NCBI GenBank assembly: GCA_012656075.1
Contig: JAAKBF010000032.1
Coordinates: 1-64,000 of the forward strand
Reading direction: 5' to 3'
Origin: Phytophthora hibernalis
Lineage: Eukaryota > Oomycota > Peronosporomycetes > Peronosporales > Peronosporaceae
Length of the DNA stretch: 64,000 bases
A model generated the notes under the pieces. It was given only the letters and a program-made list of their open reading frames with translations. It had not been told where the DNA came from and made no database searches. Position 1 is the stretch's first letter. Every line of letters begins with the position of its first letter. Shown here one piece after another: positions 43,566 to 55,099 of the stretch. A program made the position numbers and the translations under genes.

Positions 43566-44105
43566 TCACTCCTCCTCGTGCGATTGCATCACTTCGAACC
43601 GATTCCGGTTCACGCTATCGCGAAGGAACTTGTGCAGGAGCGCCCCACAGTTGAGATCGGCCTCATCGATCCAGCTCGGGTCGTCATATCCCTTCCAGTG
43701 CACCAAGAACTGCCGGTATGTGCGCCCGTATCTGGTCCGTCGACCGGTTCGCATGTCGGTGATCTTCTCCACTTCATCCTCTCCGTCTTCGAGATCCGGC
43801 GTCCAACTGTCTTCAGGTAGCAGGACCTCGTCGAAATCTAGTCGATCCGCGTCGGGATCCGTCAGTTCTACCTGTGGCCGATCTGGAAAGTCGCGGACCA
43901 GCTTCAACTTCGAGACATGAACGATCGGGAACAGACGATAATCTGTGCCGGCCGTCTGGAGCTTCATCGAGTACTCGTTGACCTTTTCCGCGAGTCGGAA
44001 AGGACCATGCCACAGATGAGCCAGCTTTCGCGCATACCCTTCCTTCACTCGATCCAAGTACAGCCAGACTTGAGACCCAACGTCGATCGAGTACGGTCGG
44101 ATCTC
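43566..44105 (-). pseudogene. Integrase C-terminal module and chromodomain, element C
   Basis: An uninterrupted minus frame reads YARKLAHLWHGPFRLAEKVN, LFPIVHVSKLKLVRDFPDRP, DFDEVLLPEDSWTPDLEDGE, then YRQFLVHWKGYDDPSWIDEA and DLNCGALLHKFLRD. The last part is a chromodomain with its W-x-x-W-x-x-y-x-x-P-S-W pattern. I recognise it as the oomycete gypsy type. The element is cut at about 44105, where unrelated sequence follows, so the rest of pol is absent. Confidence 0.85.
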
Positions 44106-45601
44106 GTACTTTGGGGGAGAAAAGGGCCAGTTTTAACGTGGAGTGTGGCATGTGGATAATGTGGAAAAATGACGGAGTGCGGTGGAGCTTGCGGTTAGCT
44201 ATGGATGGGCTCGGTAACCCTGAAAGACTATGTACTGCGGTACGGTTGCCAAGATTCCCGAAGACATGTAGAGCCCCTAGGGTGCGTACAAGTGCCTCCG
44301 ATGGGCCCAATACCGGAGAGCCACCTGTCCTGACATAAGTGAAGACCCGAATATGAGCATGACCAAGATCTCTCGAAGCAAAACTACCACTATCACAGAC
44401 CTGGAGTCCTAAATGATACCAACCCGAAAGATTGCAGCCCTGGACGACGAATGTAGTCCTGAACATGCAATCCTGGACGTACAAAATTCCAGTATACAAA
44501 TCCAAGATGTTAACGACCGACCACCTCGACCGATCAAGTACAAATCAGAAGATGCGCAAGATACGCTAGCTGGATTTTGCCAAGGTACCTTCCATGTGTA
44601 CCCACGTGCCTGACCCAGTGTCAGACGCACGCGACGTCTGACCCGAAGTGGTCGACGTCAACGCTTTCATAGTGAAGTCAAGACTAACGACAGAAGTGCA
44701 AGTCAACAGTTGAAGATAGCCAACAACAGATAACTGACAAACAGAGTTCGTTTTACCCTATAGCCCACAAGTCCGGAAGACACCTCCACACGTTTATCCT
44801 GCAGGACCGCGAGGCGTGTTGACTACTAAGAGCTCATCAGGCTGTGCGACGACCGGTGAGGGACTCTCGTTAAGTATGCCAAGCCAAGTTAGACGGGGAC
44901 CAGACGTAACCCGTCCTGGAGTGATCCGTTCTATTCCATTTCCTAGTTGTGGTGAACATCCTTGAACGGTTGACTCCCGCATTTCATATTAACTACATCT
45001 TTGGACGTTTAAGATAGTCTACGTCTAGGGATTTGAAGAATCCGATTATCGAGTGATAGGACTGTATTGTTGTGTTTATTTTCCCTCACTAGTGGGGGTG
45101 GTGCGCGTTTTGAACAGCCATCCAGGACTGAACAGTGTCCTGGAAGTGGCTTAGTTGACTGGAGTATAGACCCACCGTCTCAGGGTCTCAAAGAATAAGT
45201 GACGGCTACATATTTTGTATAACTCCGTTTTGTATATTGGTTATGTCGAGCCATGGAAGCTACGTCCAAGAAGGTTACGTTCAGCCCCACGCTCAAGACC
45301 TACACGTGTAGAACAACTCATACGGTGCGAATCCAAGTATCGAAGATAAACGACACCGAAAGGGATTGCACAAGGAGACACACCGCCATTCCTGGACGTA
45401 ATTTACGTTCAGGATTACAACCGTCTTTCAGGAAAGTCTGGTTGGGCTTGCGCTATACACCCTGGCCGACCAAACGTTTTCATCGACTTCGCCACAGCTG
45501 GTGCGCGTGCCCGGATTTGGTGCTTCGAATTTCACCGAGTTGTTTTTTATATTAAGTAGGTTAAGAGTGTACGGATTGTACTAACTTATAAACTAGTGTA
45601 T
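44106..45601. other. Unassigned, possible leader/LTR of the following ORF
   Basis: No gene is supported. Short frames are open but without domains. CAGGA/TCCTGGAC-type words recur (about 44440, 44470, 45120-45145, 45390-45440), some as close inverted pairs. An AT-rich part with TATTTTGTATAA (about 45212) lies 380 bp before the gag-like start and could be promoter sequence. Confidence 0.3.
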
Positions 45602-48112
45602 ATGGCCGCTGGAAGAAGAGAAGGCATGCGCGAAGGAAGTCGCGGAGAAAGAGGACGCGGACAGGCTACTCGCCAGTCGCGTCGCTCGCATGGGCTGCCG
45701 GCCAAAGAACACAAATACCTGGAAGAGGTGGAACGTGTTGCTAGAAAGGCCAACGCTGCGAAGCGTAAGGCAGCCAAGGAGAAGGAGAGATCTTACATTC
45801 AAGACCCGCCGGCTACAGTGCCATCTATCCCTGGTGCACACGCAGTGCCTCTGCATGGTGAATCTGGAAGTCGGCCAACCAAGTCGAAGACCGTTGAGGG
45901 CGAGTCCGTTAAGGCGCCGATTTGGAAGAGTCCCCGGTGGAGGGTCAAGTTTCGGATTCCCCATTACCGGATCAAGACGTGAAGTTGCAGGCTGACGCCC
46001 CCACGCACGCGGAGAACAAGTCGCTGTCGACAGTCCAGGAAGACGCGGTGCTTGAGGACCTGGAAGGGTCTTCGCGCCTATATTCCAAGACGACGACGGC
46101 ACCTGAACCGCAGATGCAGCTGAGTCCGTTGTTGAAGTCCAAGCCAGCCTCGTTGGTGCCTGTTCAGGGCGAACACCCAGGAACGCACCCCGAGGTTGGC
46201 GCATCGGATGCCGGTCTGAGCGAACAAGCAGCGTAGAGTTACGTGGCTCAACAAGTGTCCCGGTGGGAGCAAGTCCAGTTCAAACGATTCCTACCGCCAC
46301 ATGTGGAGTATATTTGGCCGGAGTCCCATCCAGATTCGCTACCCTGGTTGTCGGCCATGTCGGATGTGTCCAAGTACCTGAGCGCCAAGACCACTCTGGA
46401 CGACACCGCTCAAGCGTGGAGTTGAACTTGAATCGACGAGATTTGGCCACCGCTCAGGATCTCACGGCGGTGCAGATCCCGGTCGGACTGCTTACGCCTA
46501 AATAATGTGTTGCAATCTTACAGGCACTACTCTACGAGGCAGGTTTCCAGTTTGACAACCTGGTCCCCGCATGCTTCAAGACACGAGCGTCAAAGGTTAC
46601 ACATGAAGTAGTACACGGAGTAGTTGGTGATGTCCAACATCTACTGGCAGTCGAGCTCATTGAGTGGCGACAGTTGATCGTTGGGGCGAAGTTCAAGATT
46701 CTTCCAAGTTTGGAAGCAGGACCCAAGCCTGAAAGACCACCTGTTCTGGAATATCACGCTGAAGATGGCGAAGGTGATCTATTGATGACGGACTACGAAA
46801 TCGATCTTCTAGGTCGGAGTTTTGTCCTGCGTTTACGATTGACTGGTCTTCGCCCTGTCCGCAGTCCAAGTGGATCTTCGGTGGGCGAGCCAAGTTCTAA
46901 GCGACAGCAGCGTCAGCCGCCTCGCGAAGTTTTATTAGACTAATTGCCTTCGGAGCTTCCATCATCCGAAGCATCCAGATATGTGTCTGTCCTAGAGTCA
47001 GTTGCGTCAAGGGATGCAAGCATGGGTCCAATTCCAAGTCTGGTTGGTACGACGGACGAAGCGTCATATGGAACAACGTCCACCTCGTATGCGTCCAGGA
47101 ACAGCTCGTTGGCATCATCTTCAGCGATTCTCGGCTATAGCGCATCGTCTCACATGCCACTCGTTGGATACGGACCAATGGTGATGGCTGCTCAAAGCTC
47201 TGGTGGTGTCGCCGAAGCGGGCGACGTGGGCTTCTACATAACGCAGGAAGCTACTCCTGAACGAATGACTGCAGTGGACCAGGAAGACGTCGAGATGGCG
47301 GAGTTCGTGACTCTCACGGAGGCAAAGTTGCCCAGGACGCGCACGTCCAGGTCACACAGGAAACACCGGGATTCTGATCGGAGTCTGTCGTCTAGCGAAT
47401 CGGTGTCTGTCAGTGATGAATACCGCCACCGTCGCAACCCTCGTAGTCATCGACACGCGTCCAAACGATCATCGAAGAAGCGGTTCACATCTCGAAGATC
47501 AAGTCGTTCAGGGCGCTCAAGTCGGTCGGCAAGGTCTGGACGAAAGTCTGGACGATCCGCTGGTTCCGCGATGTCAGGCACAGCTGAATTGACCGTGAGC
47601 ACCCTTCCCAAACTGCACGAAACTTTGGCCAAACTTGAAGGCCAGACTTCGACAGACAAGCTGGCCGAGCAAGAAACTCAGGCTCAGCTCATGCTGGAAC
47701 AAGCCGCAAAACAAGTACGTGAAGCACAGCTCCGAGCTGAAGAAGCTGAACGTCGGCTGCAGAGTCTTTCCGCTCAAGAACCCGGCGTCAAGGATTATCC
47801 AGTTCAGGAATTCTCAGATCTGGAGACACTCATTCAGGCAGCCTGCGCCGAAGCTACACGCGTCGAATGCGAACGCGTCAAAGCTCTCGCTTTACAACAC
47901 TTAGCAGAGCAGAAATCCGAGGACGATGCCCGACACGAAGCCGAAAGCGCCGAGTGGGTTACCCAAGTACAAGCTCTCCTGGAAGAGCAGTCGGAGACGT
48001 AGAAGCGAGAACTGGAAGTCCTGGAAATGGAGCGTGTCAACGACCGCGCGTCTGTGCTAAACATGCAGAAATATCAAGCTGAACAGATACGGAATTTGCG
48101 CTCAGCAGTGTG
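45602..48112 (+). pseudogene. Unassigned gag-like ORF, SR-rich with coiled coil (element D)
   Basis: ATG at 45602 begins an Arg/Gly-rich basic N-terminus (GRREGMREGSRGERGRG). Frames shift near 45920 to an acidic part, and a single TAG (46234) precedes VSRWEQVQFKRFLPPHVEYI. After a break near 46505 the frame covers LVPACFKTRASKVTHEVV to a TAG at 46941. The long frame 46944-48002 is Ser-rich, then SR/RS-rich (RSSRSGRSSRSARSGRK), then a coiled coil (QVREAQLRAEEAERRLQSLS). It ends near 48112. The layout suggests a retroelement Gag, but I do not recognise the family. CTTACAG at 46516 could instead end a short intron. Confidence 0.45.
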
Positions 48113-48316
48113 ACATGATGGTGTGACTCCCACCCCTGATTTAGCAACTCCGGTCAAGACGGTGGCCAGTGATCCTGAACGTGCAACCAAGAATTCAGTG
48201 GTGAGTGGCGTAAACATGAAAGATGCAACCCAGAAGCGGGTAAAATCGGGACTAGAGAACCTCTCCGATCGCTGCTCCCGCACCTCGATCCTCCAGTGTC
48301 TGCCGGAAGTGTGGGT

Positions 48317-49198
48317 TGTGGTGTTGGGTTTTGGAACGCTCGGTCGCCAGTCGGCAAGATTGCCCTTGCTGAAGGAAAGTGACCGGTGTGCCCTGATTGG
48401 CGGATTACATTCCCCGCGCCACAGTGACCACGATAGTTTAGTGACCGAGGCCTCGGTCGGGTATAATAAATTCCCGGCCGAGGGTACGAACCCTCGTTTG
48501 TACCCATTTCAATTTCGTACCCTTGGTATTATAGAGCCGGGTACAGTATCACATACTGGGATTGGTTCACACTGGATATTTATATTTACGTATAGGACTA
48601 GCTATAGGATTGACTACAGAGGCTCTCAGAGCCATAGATCACCAAAATAAATCAGCAGTCTTCCCCAAGTCACCAAGGGACTCAAGTCCGTCTTCGGTAA
48701 GTCTAGCTAGCTTATCTTAGGGTCTGGATACGCTCGGCTTGTGGGATGCTGGTCAGCGAGCCTAAGGTACATTGAACCGAGGGTTTGTTGCTGGCCAGTC
48801 CAAGAGATTAGAGTGGCCGAGTGTTGGGAGCGACGAGAAGCGTCGTTCACCATACATTATAGTGGAACCGAGTGTTCCATACATATTTTACTACCCACCG
48901 AGGGTTTACCTCGGCAAACCCGTATTAGGCTTGACAGCCGGTACCCTTCCTTCTGAGGGACTGCGGGGTTCGCGCGAAAGCGCAATATTGCATACTAGCC
49001 CTCGCTCGTGGCTAGTGGTGCAGGTTATTGGGTTGGCCTAATATAACCTAGGTGTACAGCGGGTTCACATCCAACCCGGCGTAAGGGATCGTTCCTGGTC
49101 TTCAGGTTTGATCCAACGCTCGTTGACCTGACAACGGAAGCGATTGTTGGGGCTCATACCATTTGGTAGTGAGAATTTCTGCGTGATCCTACACGACA
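48317..49198 (+). repeat. 5' LTR of element B
   Basis: It spans TGTGGTGTTGG to CACGACA, 882 bp. The second copy is the solo LTR at 33220-34107. Candidate core promoter signals are GGTATAATAAATTC at about 48460 and TACATTATAG at 48853. The LTR contains several ACCGAGG(GTTT) motifs. A frame of about 90 codons is open in both LTR copies, which DNA-level similarity explains. Confidence 0.9.
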
Positions 49199-49218
49199 AC
49201 TGGTGCCGCGACCCGGTA
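49199..49218 (+). other. Putative primer-binding site, element B
   Basis: ACTGGTGCCGCGACCCGG stands directly after the LTR end. A TGG start next to the LTR is the usual complement of a tRNA 3' CCA end. I cannot name the tRNA. Confidence 0.55.
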
Positions 49219-49307
49219 TTGGGAGTGACTTTCTGTGTGTCTTGGTTGTATATAGTTCTTACCATAACGAGCATTCGAGAGAAGACAAGAGAAGAAGAAA
49301 AGAGAAG

Positions 49308-50230
49308 ATGGCGAGAGGAGCGAAGTCAGCGGTACCAGAAACGCCGATGAAGCCGAGCGGAGAGCGCACCGAGGGTTCGGTGAGGTCCGGTCCAACACTC
49401 GCGACCCCAAATACCTTGGAGTCGATCAACGAGCGTTCGGGCAGCTTCGACAAGCGGATGGACTACTCTGAAGCCAAAGAAGATGACGAAGACGAATACC
49501 TGGAAGAAACGACAGCGATGTCCGAGGTTTCGGAAGCCGCTACCGTCTCAGCAGGACGTAGCGGAGGGGTGAGGTCGCGCGAAACCTCACCGAGGAGTTG
49601 GACGAAGTGGCTGGTCCTGAACCAGCTCACGAAGACAACGAATATGGACTCGGCGATCTCCGATCGCTGACGATGACCGAGGACGCGAGTTCTCGGTCGA
49701 CCGGCAGTCGGCCTCCAGTTAATGAGGACACTCCGACTGCCAACTAGGTTTGGGGAGATGCATGGAGGTGACGATGACGAAGAGCAAGTGGATGCGGGCC
49801 TTTGCGCCAAAGTCAATTCGACAAGCCGTGTGGATGGAACTCGGGGCAGAATTAGTTGTCCCAGTGGAATCGTGGAGCATCCAACAGGTGGCCGAGGACA
49901 CGGTACAACTGTTCCGCGCTATGGGCTTCCGCGCTATGGGCTGTGAACCTCAAGCACTCCCCACCGTGACCGACCTACAAGGTTGGTCGGTCGAAGATAC
50001 CGCGCTCTCTTTGCGCAAGCGGAAACAGAAGCTTCTGACGGATTTTGTTGTGCCTGAGCCAGGCTCCAACCGTCGGTCGAGCCTCTCACGCACGACCGAG
50101 GGGTGGATCCATCGAGTGTCCCACTACCGACAACCCCTGGGTGACAGCCAGAGAAGTTGGCCGGGACGGGTGTGTTCTCAGCGAAAGGGACCTCTTCGGC
50201 GTACTTTCAAGATTCGCACATGGTAACGCC
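49308..50230 (+). pseudogene. gag N-terminal part, element B
   Basis: ATG at 49308 (AGAAGATGG) is the first in a purine-rich leader and is chosen as start: ARGAKSAVPETPMKPSGER, then an acidic stretch (EAKEDDEDEYLEET). A stop at 49668 and a frameshift separate it from the frame at 49750, which reads SKWMRAFAPKSIRQAVWMEL and WSIQQVAEDTVQLFRAMG and ends after 50080 in low-complexity sequence. The counterpart in element I is at 2405-3178. An 18-bp piece (CGCGCTATGGGCT-like) is doubled at 49915-49940. Confidence 0.7.
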
Positions 50231-50393
50231 TCGGTCAGCGGACAGTACCGAGCGATTGGCAAAGGGCTCCGAGGGTACGCGGACCGCTCCGACGGCGGGC
50301 TGAAGCACAAGTCGGACGACGGACCGACGCTTCGATACGCACGACGACTCCTCGGACAATGATTCGTTCGACGTCGAAGACCAAAGGGGTGAC

Positions 50394-51401
50394 GTGACTG
50401 GAGAATGGGCACGCCAAATCCGTGAGCTTAGCTCGATGGAGAACGAGAGTTCCACACCGAGGCTTGAAATCACCACGCACCTCCCGTTGGGCAACATCAA
50501 ACCCTACTTCGGCCTCCGAGACAAGAATGAGAAGTCAATGCAATGGCTCCGAGCCTTCATCTATGAGATGAAGGGAACACACACGCCATCGAATGAATGG
50601 TGTATGGCGTTCGAGCTGAGCCTCCAAGATGACGCCCTGCATTGGTACCGACAACTCCCGCGGAAGACGAGACGAACGTGGAAATTGTTGAGTGATGCGT
50701 TCTTCAAGTACTACTGTTCCCGATTTAATCAATCGGCGAAAGCACGGTACTACTCGGCGAGGCGTGAAGAGAAGGAGCATGTTTGCGACTATCTGAACCG
50801 GCTCAATGGCTACGCCAGGAATGCCGGAGTACAATTCAATCACGGCGGTCGCGAGGCCAAGGATTATGTTGAACACTTTCTCGATACGTGCGAAGACCGA
50901 GCCTTGGAAGAGCGTCTGTGTCACATGCGAGTCAAGAATATTCACGACCTGGAAGACATGATAAACGATATCCTCCGACGCCGCGAGAGGAAAAAGGGAC
51001 GCGAGGCCTCGGTACGACGCCCCAAGGGCCAGGATGATAGTCGTCGCCGTGACGATGGACGCGCCGAGGATTCGCGGAATTCCTACCGGCGTGACCGAGA
51101 TGATGGTCGTCGTCGGGAAGATCGGTATCGGGATGACAACCGACGTCGAGATGATCGTCCATACCGACCGAGGGTCACTATAGCTGAAGCACTGACAGAC
51201 ATGGTCGCTGCGTTGAGCGTGGACGGCGCGGTCAGCCTGCGAGGGGAACCTGCAGAGGCATTGAGTGGCGGTTACGATGATACCGAGGGTTACGACTCGG
51301 AGTACTACCCTAGTAGGGGTGACCGTGGCTCGGACAGGTACTCGGAGGACGAATATGCTTCGGACGAAGATCGCGGTGATGTGGCTGCCTCGAACGATTG
51401 A
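50394..51401 (+). CDS. gag capsid-like domain and RD-rich tail, element B
   Basis: An uninterrupted frame of 335 codons. Residues 40-180 form the retrotransposon Gag domain (YFGLRDKNEKSMQWLRAFIY; DALHWYRQLPRKTRRTWKLL; FLDTCEDRALEERL). Residues 185-270 are an Arg/Asp-rich repetitive linker (RRDDGR-, RYRDDNRRR-like), probably RNA-binding. The end is acidic (YDDTEGYDSEYY). It lies between frames of the N-terminal gag part and the knuckles, so the original Gag was one larger protein. Element I has the damaged counterpart at 3280-4180. Confidence 0.75.
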   Translation: MTGEWARQIRELSSMENESSTPRLEITTHLPLGNIKPYFGLRDKNEKSMQWLRAFIYEMKGTHTPSNEWCMAFELSLQDDALHWYRQLPRKTRRTWKLLSDAFFKYYCSRFNQSAKARYYSARREEKEHVCDYLNRLNGYARNAGVQFNHGGREAKDYVEHFLDTCEDRALEERLCHMRVKNIHDLEDMINDILRRRERKKGREASVRRPKGQDDSRRRDDGRAEDSRNSYRRDRDDGRRREDRYRDDNRRRDDRPYRPRVTIAEALTDMVAALSVDGAVSLRGEPAEALSGGYDDTEGYDSEYYPSRGDRGSDRYSEDEYASDEDRGDVAASND

Positions 51402-51870
51402 GAGCGTCGTCACGCCGCCGAAGGAACGTTCGCACGGGCTGACAATCGCCGGCCGAGGGTTGGGAATAACCAATACCCGCACGACCGAGACAACCGAGGT
51501 CTAGGCGAACGCGATGGCCGCCGACAATATGGCACGTGTGCTGCCTGTGGAGGACTCACGCACTCTGCACACTATTGTTTGAAGAGGTGCAAGATGTGCA
51601 AGCAAGTCCACGATACTGGAAAGTGCGAAGCATTCAACGAGCTAGCATCTCTTCTGAAAGCGAAGGTGGAGAAGAACCTCTCGCCAGAACTTCAAGAATT
51701 GGTCTATGGGAGTCATTTAAACTAGGCATCCCGCCAACTGAAACTGGGTTGGTCCCAATCGGGCTGCCACAGCTAGCCGAACCTGCGCTGGACGCCGACT
51801 ATTTGTTTGCGTTCACAGGTTCGTGCAAACGGCCTGATGACTTGAATATGAATTATGTGAAATTGACGGA
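51402..51870 (+). pseudogene. Gag zinc knuckles and gag-protease spacer, element B
   Basis: After a TGA at 51399 another frame reads TCAACGGLTHSAHYC and CKMCKQVHDTGKC (51530-51630), two adjacent CCHC boxes, then FNELASLLKAKVEKNLSPEL. A second frame (51695-51970) gives GLWESFKLGIPPTETGLVPI and LAEPALDADYLFAFTGSCKR, the spacer whose other copy is at 38946-39245. Confidence 0.75.
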
Positions 51871-51872
51871 AA

Positions 51873-52433
51873 ATGGAGAAGAGAGAGGCGCAAGCCTCGG
51901 TGAATGTGGAATGTGTGGAGAAAATTGCTGGTACGGTTACCGAGGCTTCAATCGCAAGTATGACTGTGACCGAGCGTGAGCCCCGAAGCCTCGGCCAGGC
52001 AATCAAGTTGTTGTCTGGTGAGAGGATGGGGTGGTGGTCGTCCCAACGCTACGACAAGAGGAAGCGATTGCGTGCCATGGTAAACGGGGCAGTGGATGAC
52101 GCGAGAACGAGGGTTCTGCTCGACACTGGAGCGAATGTGATCGTGATATCGGCTTCTTATGCAAAGAAACTACGCGTACAGGAGGTATCAGACCACGGTC
52201 GCAGCCTGGAGGTTAGAGGAATCAATCCAGGGGTGATGGAGACGCACCGCCGAGCACTCGTTAAGATCACCCTCGGGTGGGAGCGAGTGTATGAATTCGA
52301 GTTGTGGATTATGGATCATAGCACCGGGGTCGATGTAGTCCTCGGAACGGACTTCATGATCCCAGCTGGAGTGCGGCTAGATTTGTTCCATGGTACGGCC
52401 CAGCTACCGGATGAAGTTATGGTTCCCTGGTGA
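51873..52433 (+). CDS. Aspartic protease, element B
   Basis: An open frame of about 186 codons reads GWWSSQRYDKRKRLRAMVNG, then ARTRVLLDTGANVIVISAS with the DTG catalytic triad near 52120. A flap region follows, then VDVVLGTDFMIPAGVRLDLF and LPDEVMVPW before a TGA at 52431. All expected retropepsin elements are present, so the domain itself is intact. It would mature Gag-Pol inside the particle. Confidence 0.8.
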   Translation: MEKREAQASVNVECVEKIAGTVTEASIASMTVTEREPRSLGQAIKLLSGERMGWWSSQRYDKRKRLRAMVNGAVDDARTRVLLDTGANVIVISASYAKKLRVQEVSDHGRSLEVRGINPGVMETHRRALVKITLGWERVYEFELWIMDHSTGVDVVLGTDFMIPAGVRLDLFHGTAQLPDEVMVPW

Positions 52434-53330
52434 AATCCCAGAACGAGGATGATGCTCCGGTATACGGTCTGCAAGTGGCCGGCGGCCCGACCGAGGATTT
52501 GTCAGTCGCCGGACGAGAGTAGAACGAGTTCAAGTTACCCCGACGACGTCCACCTCTGAACACCCACGAGGTGTGGATTCGCCGGATTGGGAATCTTGTG
52601 CCGACAGTGACGAGGCTTCAACCGGGACAACCAACGATTATCCGGCTGACTAATGTGTCACCGAGAGTTGCTCACTGTACAAACCACGAGTCGGTGGCAC
52701 TATGGGTGCCACGAGGCGATCTCCCGCAAGGGCGTGGCTACACCCGGCCATGATCGGCAAAATACGACGAATGGCAAGTGCTGACATACGCTGAGTGTCG
52801 GGATGACACATTACTGAAGCGTGAAAGCAAACTGTACGAGCAGTGGTTGGGCAGTCAACCACCAGCAGTCGAGCAGCGAGAATATCCGACGCCTATGAAG
52901 ATTCTTTCCCGACCGATAGCGCACCAAGATGGGCATCGGGTGGATCGTCTACAGAGCGTTGAAGAGTGCCACGACAGCCGAGTGGGTGCGATCATACGAC
53001 AGTAACCGTTACTCTGGTAGCCTCGGACAGGATGGCTATGGACATTGAAACCGAGGAATGGGAGGATTCAACCACGTCCGAATCCTCGGACAGGAGTGAC
53101 GGCGAGGTAATTACGGGCGAGGCACCGGAATCCGTGGTCACCGAAGATTCGGAGGCACGTCTGCAGTCGGTGTTTGTAGCGCTTACGACTGGCGTTTCCG
53201 CTGGCGTCGCTGTCGACATTGACGATGCTCTCGGCGGTGTGGCCGAGCATGTGGCAAACGAAATCGAGTTGACCGATTACGCACATGAGTTGGCATTCCC
53301 CCAGACCTTACCGAAGCCTCGGAGACGGTT
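52434..53330 (+). pseudogene. Protease-RT linker, element B
   Basis: A long spacer with several stops. VWIRRIGNLVPTVTRLQPGQ (52572) and HESVALWVPRGDLPQG (52690) correspond to 5240-5400 in element I. The acidic part EEWEDSTTSESSDRSDGEVI follows. The spacer ends with ANEIELTDYAHELAF (53255), shared with element I at 5950. Function unknown. Confidence 0.6.
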
Positions 53331-54420
53331 TTGGATTATACAGGACCCAACGTAGCGAACCCGAAGGTCACGTTCGAGCAACAACGAGCATTGATTAACG
53401 GGTTGCAGAAGCATGAGCAGATCATGATTTCGAGCGGAAATGCTCTGCCACCGCCAGCCTATGGTGTGATTTGCGATATCGATGTACAGGGCACCCTCCG
53501 ATTAAACAGAGGGCTCGGCGTACACCGCTGAAGCACATGAAGAAGCAATACGAGTTACTGAAAGGCTTGTTGAAAGCTCGGTTGGTGGCGTTCTCGGACA
53601 GCCCCTGGGCATCCCCGATTGTGATTGTGCTGAAGAAGAACGGCGTTGATATTCGCCTGTGCATTGATTACAAGATGGTGAATGCGATCACCGCGATCAT
53701 GGAGTATGCCATGCCGCTGGTCGACGATTTGTTAACGGACCTAGAAGCCTACCTGTGGTTCTGCTCTTTAGATGCAGCTAGCGGATTTTGGGCAATAATG
53801 AGACGATGAGAGCTCGGAAAATCTCGGCCTTCGTGTGTGTGCACTCGGCCACTTTGAGTGGCTGCGTATGCCGTTTGGCCTGAAGAACACACCGATGATA
53901 TACCAACGAATGATCGACAATGCTCTATGGGGGTTCGTTCAGCCCAAGGGTGGTTGGAACCAGTTCTCTGAGTTGATGCGGTCCGCTGAGGCAGCCGCTG
54001 AAGCTGTGAGAACAGGGGTGACCGACGGCTCTGCACAACAGTTCGAGGTTTCGACAGTTTTTACGACCAAGTTTGAGGCTGACCGCGAGTCCTCGGTGAC
54101 GCTCGACGCAGTGACCCAACTGGTGAGCAGCCCGGTGGCGGACATGTTCTCCACAGGGAAGCAGATGAATCCTCGTTGGTGCCAGTGTTCGATCGGTGGT
54201 CGTTCGTGGACGATATTTGTTTCGGCTCCGAGACGTTTGACGCTTGCCTCGCCACCCTAGACCGCCTGCTTCAACGGTTTGGTGAGTGTCGAATAAGTGT
54301 GAGTTTCACGAAGAGCATTTTTGTACAAGGCCGAGTGGATTTTCTGTAGCATGAAGTGTTGGTTGACGGGATTCGGGCCGATACGAAGAAGTTGAAGATA
54401 GTGACAGAGCTGCCGTTCCC
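53331..54420 (+). pseudogene. Reverse transcriptase with an insert, element B
   Basis: Fingers: GNALPPPAYGVICDIDVQG, WASPIVIVLKKNGVDIRLCI and DYKMVNAITAIMEYAMPLVD. Palm: CSLDAASGFWAI, a frameshift near 53805, then LGHFEWLRMPFGLKNTPMIY. After NALWGF comes an insert of about 85 residues rich in Ala, Glu and Thr (53935-54195). The frame then shifts and FVDDICF lies near 54205. A TAG at 54345 follows the second strand. Sequence and insert position match element I. Confidence 0.8.
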
Positions 54421-55090
54421 GTCATCGAAGAAAGGAATGCAGTCATTCCTCGGTGCGTTGAACTATTACAGCAGATTCATCCAAGACTTTGCAGTCTACG
54501 GGGCTGTCCTGTACCAACTCAAAGATGACGACTTTACACCAGCAGGGAACCCATCCGCGGCTCACCGAAGTTTCGCGGTTCTACAACAGAAGGTGCCGAT
54601 TCTACGGCACTTCGACCGAGCCAAAGAGGTGCACGTGACGTTATTTGCTAACGAGTGGGCTCTGAGCTCCACTCTGATGCAGTATCATGACGACAAGTTA
54701 CACCCAGTGCGGTTCTGCGGTCGTGTACTGAAAGACGCGGAGATGAATAACCACCCAGCCGAGAAGGAGGTGTTAGCGTTGTTGTTACTGTTGAAAGTGT
54801 GTTACATCCAGTTGGTCGGACGGACTATCCATGTCTACACTCGATTCTCGACACTGGAGTGGGTACACAAGTCGAAGACATTGTTCGGTCGTACGACCCA
54901 CTTCGCAGTGATGTTGTCTCCGTGGCACCTGAAGGTCAACCGAGTCAGGGAACGCGATTGTGCTTTTGCTCAGCTACTACAAGCTGGGCTTACCAGGTTT
55001 GTCGAACAGGAAGACCCGTTAGCCCCGGTGACACCACCGTCACGAGGTTCGATGACTGCTCGAATGGACTCACACTTGCTTTACGCAAGC
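54356..55090 (+). pseudogene. RT thumb and first, degenerate RNase H, element B
   Basis: The frame from 54356 is open to 55655. It starts with the thumb (SKKGMQSFLGALNYYSRFIQ) and the first RNase H: ILRHFDRAKEVHVTLFANEW, LHPVRFCGRVLKDAEMNNHP, AEKEVLALLLLLKVCYIQLV and IHVYTRFSTLEWVHKS. The DAS and TDH catalytic Asp positions are lost exactly as in element I. The domain probably serves as a structural connection. Confidence 0.75.
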
Positions 55091-55099
55091 CTACTGAGG

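Noticed and set aside
50535..51482. 315-codon minus-strand frame opposite the gag of element B
   Set aside because: The plus strand has an intact Gag domain; the minus frame results from the RD-rich codon bias.
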